Below are positions 1 through 5,128 of a stretch of DNA of 9,349 nt, in pieces. A model generated the notes under the pieces. It did not search any database. It saw only the letters and a program-made list of their open reading frames with translations, and had not been told where the DNA came from. Source of the DNA: Treponema sp. (GTDB lineage Bacteria > Spirochaetota > Spirochaetia > Treponematales > Breznakiellaceae). The first letter of the stretch is position 1. Each line of letters starts with the position of its first letter. The position numbers were made by a program, and so were the translations under genes. The DNA is taken from the NCBI GenBank assembly GCA_031266635.1, contig JAISAN010000107.1, positions 1 through 9,349 on the forward strand, written 5' to 3'.

Positions 1-1754
1 CCGGTTGGCCCCGTGGCCCCGGTGGGTCCGGTTGCTCCGGTAGCGCCGGTGGGACCCGTGGCCCCGGTGGCGCCCGCCATACTCACCGAATAAGAAGTTG
101 AGGTAGCGCTGTCGGTGTAAGTAAGAACCGTCCGGGTCCACAGAAACTCCCCCGCGTTCAGCGCGGGGACTGTCGAAGACCACGTCCCCGTCGGCGCCGT
201 CGTACCGCTCGTACTCTTCTGGTACGTTACCGCCGTCCCGCTGATCCCCCGCCCCGTCGCTCCCGTGGCGCCCGTAGCGCCGGTGGCACCTGTCGCACCG
301 GTAGGTCCGGTCGGACCCGTGGGTCCCTGTATACCTTGAATCCCCTGATCACCCTTCGTTCCCTGGGCTCCGGTGGCACCGGTGGGTCCCGTTGCCCCTT
401 GCGGCCCAGTCGGTCCTGCCGGTCCCTGCTTGCCTTCAGGCCCCGTCGGCCCCTGGGCTCCCGTGGCCCCGGTGGGTCCTTGGGGGCCTTTGATGTTTCC
501 AACATTTTTCCAGGCGCTGCCCACCGAATCCCAAACATACAGCCCGTTATTTACCGCCGTAGAGTCGCCGTCAACTATGTATGCGTCCCCGGCGCTTCCG
601 GTGGGTTGAGCGGTCAGCAGCGCCGCTTTGGATGTGTAAGACCCCTTAATATCAACCCCGGTCCCGTCATCACCCGTCGGTCCCTGCGGCCCCGTTGGCC
701 CGGTAGCCCCGGTATCACCCTTTGGTCCCGTTACCCCCGCCGGACCTTGAATACCCTGCGGCCCCGTCGGCCCCTGGGCTCCCGTAGCGCCCGCTGGTCC
801 ATCTTCGCCCTGATCTCCTTGGATGCCCTGCGTACCCTGCGGACCCGCTGGACCTTGGGCTCCCGTCGGACCATTTGAGCCATTGAGCCCCGTGGCCCCC
901 GTATCACCCTTCGAACCCTGGGGCCCCTCGGCTCCTGTAGGCCCCGGATCCCCCTGGGCGCCTGCCTGCCCGGTTGCCCCCGTGTCCCCCGTATCACCCT
1001 TCGGGCCAGGGGGCCCCTCGGCTCCTGTAGGCCCCGGATCCCCCTGGGCGCCTGCCTGCCCGGTTGCCCCCGTGGCCCCCGTATCACCCTTCGAACCCTG
1101 GGGCCCCTCGGCTCCTGTAGGTCCCGGCTCCCCCTGTGCGCCTGCCTGCCCGGTTGCCCCCACTGCCCCCGTCGGCCCCTGGGGACCCGTTGGCCCGGTC
1201 GGCCCCACCGGACCCGCTGAACCCGCAGCGCCCTGCGGCCCTTCCGGCCCATCCTCTCCCGGATCACCCTGCGGCCCCTGTAATCCCCGGGGTCCCCGGT
1301 CTCCCACCGGCCCCTTAATATCGCCAACCTTTTCCCAGTCATTAAGCTCCGTATTCCAGACATACAGACCATTCTCCAGCAGGTGATCCCCGTCAACAAT
1401 AAAGGCGTCCTCCTCCCTGCCTTCCGGCCAATCCGCCCGTAAGGCGCTCAGGGATACATAGGACCCCTTAATAGTCATCGTCGGCCCCACCGGCCCCTGG
1501 TCCCCCCTCAGGCCGTGGTTATCCAGAATCTCTTGAACATTCCTCTTAATCTCCGCCAGTGTTTCCGGCAAATCCTTAATAGAGGTCTCGTCCACATGCC
1601 CCAAATCATTCCAGAAATGCTTCCCGTCCCCAATCTTCAGCAGCCGCCGGCCGTCATCACATTCCTCAATACACAAAACCCCGTCATACGGACGCGGGTT
1701 TACCGATTCCCATTCACTGGTCGTTCCGACATACATCTGTACAGGCGCTTTCAT
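1..1754 (-). CDS. Collagen-like phage tail fibre/adhesin, 3' end outside window
   Basis: The frame is open from ATG 1754 to the left edge (at least 584 codons), so the C-terminus is missing. Residues 1-50 (start MKAPVQMYVGTTSEWESVNP, then a LKIGDGKHFW strand) resemble the N-terminal domain of phage major tropism determinant-type receptor proteins. Residues about 93-148 and 367-423 are two copies of a beta module beginning IKGSY, with core IVDGD and GLYVW, a module common in phage tail proteins. Around them lie uninterrupted Gly-X-Y tracts: about 70 triplets (147-366), about 25 (424-500), and a third from about 558 to the edge. Residues 500-557 (RGISGTAVTYQ...FLWTRTVLTYTD) form a third module type, also familiar from phage fibres. 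The start has a GGGGGAG ribosome-binding site at 1758-1764. Inferred role: trimeric, collagen-like stalk carrying host-recognition modules. The family assignment is firm; the receptor is unknown. Confidence 0.85.
   Translation of the reverse strand, partial: MKAPVQMYVGTTSEWESVNPRPYDGVLCIEECDDGRRLLKIGDGKHFWNDLGHVDETSIKDLPETLAEIKRNVQEILDNHGLRGDQGPVGPTMTIKGSYVSLSALRADWPEGREEDAFIVDGDHLLENGLYVWNTELNDWEKVGDIKGPVGDRGPRGLQGPQGDPGEDGPEGPQGAAGSAGPVGPTGPTGPQGPTGAVGATGQAGAQGEPGPTGAEGPQGSKGDTGATGATGQAGAQGDPGPTGAEGPPGPKGDTGDTGATGQAGAQGDPGPTGAEGPQGSKGDTGATGLNGSNGPTGAQGPAGPQGTQGIQGDQGEDGPAGATGAQGPTGPQGIQGPAGVTGPKGDTGATGPTGPQGPTGDDGTGVDIKGSYTSKAALLTAQPTGSAGDAYIVDGDSTAVNNGLYVWDSVGSAWKNVGNIKGPQGPTGATGAQGPTGPEGKQGPAGPTGPQGATGPTGATGAQGTKGDQGIQGIQGPTGPTGPTGATGATGATGATGATGRGISGTAVTYQKSTSGTTAPTGTWSSTVPALNAGEFLWTRTVLTYTDSATSTSYSVSMAGATGATGPTGATGATGPTGATGPT
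901..1170. repeat. Three 90-bp tandem repeats in the collagen-like tract
   Basis: Three consecutive 90-bp units begin with gtatcacccttcg at 901, 991 and 1081. They are nearly identical, differing at only a few positions, such as the tcgaaccctg versus tcgggccagg segment and the final ten bases. Each unit encodes 30 residues, or ten Gly-X-Y triplets, so gain or loss of a unit keeps the frame and the triplet register. Such repeats expand and contract by slippage or recombination and would change fibre length. Confidence 0.9.
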
Positions 1755-1803
1755 ACACTCCCCCCCTGCTCATAATGCGCCTAGAATAGATCACAGAATT
1801 CGA

Positions 1804-1870
1804 TTTTGTTATATACTTTTTCACTTTTTTTGATTTTTTTTTACTTTTTTTGCGATTTTCGGCAGTTTTT
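1804..1870. other. Phased T-tracts, probable intrinsically curved DNA
   Basis: Seven runs of T on the plus strand (1804-1807, 1817-1821, 1825-1831, 1834-1842, 1845-1851, 1856-1859, 1866-1870) have centres about 9-10.5 bp apart over the last six. Phased A/T tracts of this kind bend DNA. They lie between the divergent fibre gene (start 1754) and the antitoxin gene (start 2003), about 50 bp upstream of the fibre start. A role as a promoter-stimulating AT element or nucleoid-protein site is inferred. The whole 1755-2002 gap holds no other gene I can see. Confidence 0.55.
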
Positions 1871-1917
1871 GAAGCCCCGGCAGCCGTGGCGGCAGCCCCG
1901 CCCCCCCAAAAAAGCCC

Positions 1918-1946
1918 TTGAAAAACCGGGAAAATAGGACGATACT
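1918..1946 (+). promoter_or_regulatory. Sigma70-like promoter for the antitoxin-toxin pair
   Basis: A TTGAAA box at 1918-1923, a 17-base spacer and GATACT at 1941-1946 form a good sigma70-type promoter. The predicted transcription start is near 1953, giving a leader of about 50 bases before ATG 2003. I saw no operator palindrome beside it. Confidence 0.5.
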
Positions 1947-2002
1947 GAAGGTATGCTGGAACGGCAGAGAAAAGAATTGAGCCCGTTGCCAGGGAGGAAA
2001 CT

Positions 2003-2581
2003 ATGCCCAGTGTTATAGATGTGGCTACCTATATTCTTGAACTGAGCAAGCTGGATTCAGAAGACGGCGAATATGAATTGATTTCCCCTATGAAACTTCA
2101 AAAACTGGCGTATTTTTGCCAGGGCTTCCACCTTGCCCTTTATGGCGCTCCTCTGTTCCCCGAAGCGATTGAAGCATGGACTCACGGCCCGGTATGTCCG
2201 CGGCTCTATCATGCGCTTAAAGTCTATGGAGCGTCCCCCATTGCGGCAATTATAGACCCCGATAAAATAAATCTGGATGAACGGGAAAAAAACCTCATCG
2301 GCATGGTGTATGAAAGTTATGGTCAGTATTCCGCCGCCAAACTGCGGCAAATGACCCACAAAGAAGGCCCCTGGAACAGCACATGGGAAGGATCGCAAAT
2401 CCCGAAAGACGCCATGATCCGCTATTTCAAATCGCTGCTTATCGTAAAAGCTGAAGACATACCCCCCTCGGCGCCGGAGGAAAAAAAAGAAATCCTGAGC
2501 ATATTAAGGGAAGCCCAGACCAATGGTGAGATTAACCTTGCTGAATTCAGTGAGCCAGTGGGAAGCGCGGCAAACCGCTGA
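2003..2581 (+). CDS. Panacea/DUF4065-domain antitoxin (SocA/GepA-like)
   Basis: This 192-residue protein carries the Panacea (DUF4065) domain at about residues 5-145. Recognisable parts are ISPMKLQKLAYFCQGF (28-43), the HGPVCPRLYHALKVYG block (61-76) and the late LRQMTHKEGPWNSTWEG block (114-130). A charged tail follows from about 150. Panacea domains are established as antitoxins that neutralise many unrelated toxin folds; older names include SocA, a proteolysis adaptor, and GepA, a phage-element protein. ATG 2003 is supported by AGGGAGG at 1991-1997, five bases upstream. The last 59 bases overlap a second ORF in another frame, as expected of an antitoxin-first toxin-antitoxin operon. The domain call is confident; the antitoxin role is inferred from family and layout. 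Confidence 0.85.
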   Translation: MPSVIDVATYILELSKLDSEDGEYELISPMKLQKLAYFCQGFHLALYGAPLFPEAIEAWTHGPVCPRLYHALKVYGASPIAAIIDPDKINLDEREKNLIGMVYESYGQYSAAKLRQMTHKEGPWNSTWEGSQIPKDAMIRYFKSLLIVKAEDIPPSAPEEKKEILSILREAQTNGEINLAEFSEPVGSAANR

Positions 2582-2816
2582 ATATCCTGAAATAGAGGGA
2601 TTTACCCAACTCCTCAAGCGCCTGATTGCGGAAAACCCGGAGGCCGGGTTACCCGATCCCCTGCTTTCAGAAACCGGAAAAAACCTTCCCTGCCGCAAAC
2701 GTTCCGTAAATATATCTTTGTTTTCCAATCGTTATGCCATAGGGTATAGTTACATTACCGCCCATTATCTTTATAACACCACGAAAGCAGTCATTGTCAA
2801 AATGGGGTACACATAA
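2523..2816 (+). CDS. Small RelE/ParE-like toxin candidate paired with the Panacea antitoxin
   Basis: This 97-residue ORF starts inside the antitoxin gene in a different frame (59-base overlap) and ends five bases before the stop of the convergent repressor. Its codon use resembles the surrounding genes rather than random sequence. The N-terminal half looks helical (GFTQLLKRLIAENPEAG, 26-42). The C-terminal half looks like a beta sheet: basic CRKR, then VNISLF, AIGYSYITAHYLYN and KAVIVKM. A helical start, a short basic turn and a final antiparallel sheet fit the RelE/ParE fold, and RelE-like toxins are known Panacea partners. No classic catalytic residue set can be assigned. The SD-like AAGGGA (2506-2511) is 11 bases from ATG 2523, rather far, so translation may be coupled to the antitoxin. 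The gene is fairly likely real; the toxin fold is a moderate-confidence inference. Confidence 0.6.
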   Translation: MVRLTLLNSVSQWEARQTAEYPEIEGFTQLLKRLIAENPEAGLPDPLLSETGKNLPCRKRSVNISLFSNRYAIGYSYITAHYLYNTTKAVIVKMGYT

Positions 2817-2821
2817 CCCCC

Positions 2822-3106
2822 CTACGGAATCCGGCTCGCCTCTTTCAGAATCGCCAGGGCCAGCTCCTGAATACGCCCCACCACCCCGCCGCCGCCCCGC
2901 CGGTCCCCCGTCACCAGATATTCCACCGTCACATCCAGCGACCGGGCAATCTTCACCGCCTCATCCGCCCGCGGAAGATTCCCGGACTTCTTCATCGTAT
3001 AGTATGAATCAAGACTAATCCCCAAAGACATAATAAACTCCTGCACCGTCTGCCCCCGGTACTCCTTCGCCAACTGCCGCACCCTGTCGTAAAAGTTCAT
3101 ACCCAT
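2822..3106 (-). CDS. Small XRE-family (HTH) phage-type repressor
   Basis: This 94-residue protein has a helix-turn-helix domain at about residues 18-66: TVQEFIMSLGISLDSYYTMK is the helix-turn-helix region, followed by NLPRADEAVKIARSLDVTVEYLVTG, typical of Cro/CI-type regulators. A glycine-rich linker (RRGGGG, 69-74) leads to a short amphipathic helix (VVGRIQELALAILKEA) that could dimerise. There is no LexA-like peptidase domain, so induction would need another factor. Two starts are possible, ATG 3106 and ATG 3100; MNFYDRV at 3100 is the more familiar N-terminus. Neither has a clear Shine-Dalgarno site. It faces away from the membrane gene at 3235 across a control region with three matching palindromes, the expected place for its operators. 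It is convergent with the toxin candidate, with a five-base gap. Confidence 0.85.
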   Translation of the reverse strand: MGMNFYDRVRQLAKEYRGQTVQEFIMSLGISLDSYYTMKKSGNLPRADEAVKIARSLDVTVEYLVTGDRRGGGGVVGRIQELALAILKEASRIP

Positions 3107-3133
3107 TATTCGGGAAAATCCCGTAAAAAGTCC

Positions 3134-3147
3134 GGTCTAATTAAACC
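3134..3147. promoter_or_regulatory. Operator O1 (repressor-proximal)
   Basis: GGTCTAATTAAACC forms the core of a 20-bp near-perfect palindrome spanning 3131-3150, with 18 of 20 positions symmetric. It is centred at 3140.5, 28 bases upstream of the repressor's first ATG, and its AT-rich core could overlap a leftward -10 element. Binding by the neighbouring XRE repressor is inferred. Confidence 0.65.
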
Positions 3148-3164
3148 GGAATACTCAAGTTTTC

Positions 3165-3178
3165 CGTCTATTTAGACG
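3165..3178. promoter_or_regulatory. Operator O2 (middle)
   Basis: CGTCTATTTAGACG is an inverted repeat with six-base arms around TT, centred at 3171.5, exactly 31 bp from O1. A good -10-like GATAAT (3178-3183) starts at its right end, so occupancy would block a rightward promoter there. Confidence 0.65.
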
Positions 3179-3195
3179 ATAATTGAGGAAATTAC

Positions 3196-3209
3196 GGTTT
3201 AATTAAAGG
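3196..3209. promoter_or_regulatory. Operator O3 (distal)
   Basis: GGTTTAATTAAAGG matches O1 at most positions and is palindromic except at its end. It is centred at 3202.5, exactly 31 bp from O2, and ends 25 bases before the start of the membrane-protein gene at 3235. Confidence 0.6.
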
Positions 3210-3234
3210 ATTTTCCCAGCAAAGAGGGCAAATT

Positions 3235-3612
3235 ATGGGTAAGGGATTTTATTTTTTTTTGATAACCTTGGGTATTTCACTTGCAATTATTAGCGTCATT
3301 CGTGGTGATCCTAAAGGAGTTGCCTTTGGGATTTTGTTTGCAATAGGAGCTCCTATAGCAATATTAATTTTCTCATTAATCATGGTCAATTATTCAGACA
3401 AACAAGCTACCAAATTGCATTTGGATACTTTGGAAATAGAAAATGCAGAGTTAAAAAGAAAACTGGATAAACTAATTGAGTTGGGAAAAAAAGATGAAGA
3501 CTGGCAAGTAAAATCAAAGGACCAAACTAAAAATTCTGAAAACAGCAACCCGCCCAAAAAAAACAAACCACGCAAAGATGAAGATGAATGGATGCACCCC
3601 TGGAAATATTAA
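3235..3612 (+). CDS. Small two-helix membrane protein with cytoplasmic coiled coil, unknown function
   Basis: I do not recognise a family for this 125-residue protein. Residues about 5-22 (FYFFLITLGISLAIISVI) and 28-53 (VAFGILFAIGAPIAILIF...) are two membrane helices joined by a short RGDPKG turn. Residues about 60-85 (TLEIENAELKRKLDKLIEL) have the heptad pattern of a short coiled coil. The remaining tail is very hydrophilic, with KKNKPRKDEDE near the end. AGAGGG at 3223-3228, six bases before ATG 3235, supports the start. The gene is AT-rich compared with the flanking phage genes. It is divergent from the repressor and sits directly behind the operators, the position of an early or cro-like gene. 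Superinfection exclusion or another membrane-level lysogeny function is possible but unproven. Confidence 0.75.
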   Translation: MGKGFYFFLITLGISLAIISVIRGDPKGVAFGILFAIGAPIAILIFSLIMVNYSDKQATKLHLDTLEIENAELKRKLDKLIELGKKDEDWQVKSKDQTKNSENSNPPKKNKPRKDEDEWMHPWKY

Positions 3613-3710
3613 GACTGTCCAGCGGCGGTCCCCGCCCCAAAAAAGCGTTGCCCCTTTGTACAATGGATTCCCCAGGAAGAAGCCGCTTATGCCGGTTTCT
3701 GAAAAAACAG

Positions 3711-3738
3711 TTGCTTTTTTCGGAAAGATATGTATACT
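3711..3738 (+). promoter_or_regulatory. Sigma70-like promoter upstream of the acidic protein/ImmA-like pair
   Basis: TTGCTT at 3711-3716, a 16-base spacer and TATACT at 3733-3738 form a good promoter. Its predicted start near 3745 is only about four bases before ATG 3749, so the message would be leaderless or nearly so if both assignments are right. The stretch 3613-3748 otherwise holds only a short GGCGG TCC CCGCC hairpin at about 3623-3635. Confidence 0.55.
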
Positions 3739-3748
3739 TTTAATAACC

Positions 3749-4000
3749 ATGAATATAACCGATGTTTCCTATAAAGTAGACAGCATCGTAGATGACCTCT
3801 TTATATCGGCCGATAAAGACCGGATTGAGCAAGTTTTTTCAGAACATGATATAAACGACCCCGGTGAAAAAATACAATTGTTACGTAAATGTATGCGTGT
3901 TATTGATACTTCAAATACGGGAGAAGACCTGTCCCCGGCAGACGAATATGAGGATGAAGTAGCTATTTTTGTTGAAGGCTCGTGGAGATTCCTCATCTGA
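3749..4000 (+). CDS. Small acidic protein of unknown function, coupled to the ImmA-like gene
   Basis: From ATG 3749 (MNITDVSYKVDSIVDDLF...) this is an 83-residue acidic protein. The same frame opens further upstream to 3578, but that extension overlaps the previous gene and crosses the promoter at 3711-3738, so I reject it. Residues 15-50 look helical (SIVDDLF, KDRIEQVF, KIQLLRKCMRVID) and the C-terminal third is rich in Asp and Glu. No DNA-binding motif, signal or membrane segment is visible, and I do not recognise the family. There is no Shine-Dalgarno site before ATG 3749. Its TGA (3998-4000) shares a base with the ATG of the peptidase-like gene (TGATG), so the two are probably co-translated. 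It might regulate or be the substrate of that protein; this is inference. Confidence 0.6.
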   Translation: MNITDVSYKVDSIVDDLFISADKDRIEQVFSEHDINDPGEKIQLLRKCMRVIDTSNTGEDLSPADEYEDEVAIFVEGSWRFLI

Positions 4001-4407
4001 TGGACCGTGATTTTTCCGCGCGGGTCTCCAGGGAGTTAGGTATACCAGGGGATATAATACAGCAATATAACCTCCTTTTTGATGACCGGATAAAACCAAA
4101 AATCAAAACAAAATTTCTTTCCCATCTGGTAACCACCATTGAAGACTTGATCAACGAAAAGAAACTAAAAGGGGTACTGGAGATTATTAAGGGAAAGAAA
4201 CACGATCCCCAGGAAATAAAAAGCCTGTACAACAACCGGAACATCAGATTTTATTCTATTGTGCTTATCCCCATTAATCTTAAAAGAAGGGCTACTACCC
4301 GGTATCATAATTTTGGCGCAAGCGTGTTTTATAACTCCTGTTATGAGGATAAACAAATCAGGCTGCTCATTGCCCATGAACTGGGGCATATCATCAATAT
4401 GGAATAA
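4000..4407 (+). CDS. ImmA/IrrE-like zinc metallopeptidase, C-terminally truncated
   Basis: This 135-residue protein contains IRLLIAHELGHIINME at its C-terminus. HELGH (residues 126-130) is the HExxH zinc motif of ImmA/IrrE (M78-type) peptidases, which cleave XRE repressors in mobile elements such as ICEBs1. In that family a further 30 or more residues normally follow, including the third zinc ligand in a helix with a pattern like ANxFA. Here the reading frame stops five residues after HELGH. I find no such helix in any frame downstream, where a convergent gene begins. The protein is therefore probably inactive as a peptidase or a decayed remnant. ATG 4000 overlaps the preceding stop (TGATG); GTG 3982 in the same frame is an alternative start giving 141 residues. 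It is AT-rich like its partner. The motif call is good; activity is doubtful. Confidence 0.7.
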   Translation: MDRDFSARVSRELGIPGDIIQQYNLLFDDRIKPKIKTKFLSHLVTTIEDLINEKKLKGVLEIIKGKKHDPQEIKSLYNNRNIRFYSIVLIPINLKRRATTRYHNFGASVFYNSCYEDKQIRLLIAHELGHIINME

Positions 4408-4410
4408 ACT

Positions 4411-4662
4411 TCAACAAACCCCCGCCGCGGCCTTATATCTTTCATCATTTTTTTGAACATACTCATCAACCTCTTTTGAATAGGCGTCTACTTTACGCAC
4501 TACCTCATCATTTTTTTGAACACACTCATCAATCTTTTCAGTAAGCGTTTTTATCAGCCGCTTCCCCTCCTTGCGGTTTATCAGCAGGAAAAAGAAAATC
4601 CATACCCGCAGCCAGAATGAGGGCCTCGGCTTGATAATTTCCAGAACATTTTCCAAATTCAT
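4411..4662 (-). CDS. Small membrane-anchored coiled-coil protein, unknown function
   Basis: This 83-residue protein is well supported by a perfect AGGAGG at 4670-4675, seven bases before ATG 4662. Residues about 16-28 (FWLRVWIFFFLLI) form a short hydrophobic membrane-anchor-like segment. A basic NRKEGKR follows, then a long charged helix. The helix contains a 21-residue (three-heptad) duplication: VDEYVQKNDE repeats IDECVQKNDE. I do not recognise the family. Small proteins of this build occur among phage lysis and exclusion genes, but nothing here proves either. The stop lies three bases past the stop of the truncated ImmA-like gene, so this unit may mark the recombination joint that removed that gene's 3' end. 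Upstream it is divergent from the zinc-ribbon gene, with a 33-base gap. Confidence 0.7.
   Translation of the reverse strand: MNLENVLEIIKPRPSFWLRVWIFFFLLINRKEGKRLIKTLTEKIDECVQKNDEVVRKVDAYSKEVDEYVQKNDERYKAAAGVC
4442..4532. repeat. 28-bp direct repeat within the coiled-coil gene
   Basis: A 28-base segment at 4442-4469 recurs at 4505-4532 with one difference (T 4460 versus C 4523). The offset is 63 bp, which is 21 codons or exactly three heptads, so the duplication keeps both frame and coiled-coil phase. Confidence 0.85.
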
Positions 4663-4695
4663 AATAAGTCCTCCTGATTTATCCGATAAAAAAAT

Positions 4696-5118
4696 ATGCC
4701 AAACATTTCCGATTTTATCGAAAAAGCCAATTCAAAAACAAGCGCCATACTTGAATTGGTAAAACGTTTTGGTCATTCAGATTTACAATTAGAAATATCT
4801 GAATTGAAAATTGCGCTCTCCTCCGTAAAATCCGCTGCCGCTGACCTGAACAATGAAAATATTCAATTAAAAGAACAGATACGAAAACTCACTGAAGAAT
4901 CCGTCTCCTTTACCCTTACACCCGGCGGCTTTTATGTTGACCCCACCGGATTCCCGTATTGCGGCGCTGGTTGCCGTGACCCTTTAACGACTAAACGCAT
5001 CCCGCTAAAACCTACAACTGCCAACTGGCAGTATAAATGCCCCAAATGCGGTGAAAGATACAATGTGGAATCGCCGCCGCCATCACCATCACGCGAGAGT
5101 TGGGACCCGCTCGCATAA
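4696..5118 (+). CDS. Coiled-coil plus C-terminal zinc-ribbon protein
   Basis: This 140-residue protein has a helical, heptad-patterned middle (about 30-70: LEISELKIALSSVK...NENIQLKEQIRKLTEES). A compact metal-binding end follows. Cys89 and Cys93 (PYCGAGC) and Cys115 and Cys118 (KCPKCG) would form a zinc ribbon, preceded by a FYVDPTG strand. The same order, coiled coil then FxCPxC...YxCPxCG ribbon, is familiar from small hypothetical proteins near phage and prophage regulatory genes. The usual CxxC of the first knuckle is CxxxC here. The tail (SPPPSPSRESWDPLA) is disordered. There is no Shine-Dalgarno site before ATG 4696, and the 33-base gap to the divergent gene leaves little room for a promoter. 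Function is unknown; protein or nucleic-acid binding is inferred. It ends ten bases before the stop of the convergent polyvalent gene. Confidence 0.7.
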   Translation: MPNISDFIEKANSKTSAILELVKRFGHSDLQLEISELKIALSSVKSAAADLNNENIQLKEQIRKLTEESVSFTLTPGGFYVDPTGFPYCGAGCRDPLTTKRIPLKPTTANWQYKCPKCGERYNVESPPPSPSRESWDPLA

Positions 5119-5128
5119 CTTGTGGTAA

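Larger units (their letters stand above)
3112..3217. repeat. 10-bp inverted repeats bracketing the operator region
   Basis: GGGAAAATCC at 3112-3121 has its exact reverse complement GGATTTTCCC at 3208-3217. The pair brackets the three operator palindromes. The left copy is itself part of a short hairpin (CGGGA AAA TCCCG, 3111-3123) just upstream of the repressor start. The role is unknown; it could be a second regulator's sites. Confidence 0.6.

Noticed and set aside
901..1170. CRISPR-like array
   Set aside because: The repeats are contiguous 90-bp coding units with no unique spacers; they are collagen-tract duplications.
336..1399. Pro/Gly- and Arg-rich open frames on both strands in the collagen-like region
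   Set aside because: They are out-of-frame readings of the Gly-X-Y repeats; the frame from ATG 1754 explains the whole region.
1..1754. Diversity-generating retroelement target, because of the Mtd-N-like fibre start
   Set aside because: No reverse transcriptase, template repeat or variable-repeat signature is visible, and the C-terminal end where a variable repeat would lie is outside the window.
2057..2398. 113-residue minus-strand frame within the antitoxin gene
   Set aside because: It is antisense to a confidently identified Panacea-domain gene and has no ribosome-binding site or recognisable motif.
3623..3646. Intrinsic terminator after the membrane-protein gene
   Set aside because: The GGCGG TCC CCGCC hairpin is followed by A residues rather than T residues on the plus strand, so it lacks the needed U-tract.
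3578..3748. Upstream extension of the acidic protein to residue-140 length
   Set aside because: The extension overlaps the end of the membrane-protein gene, crosses a strong promoter-like sequence, and reads as low-quality sequence compared with the part after ATG 3749.
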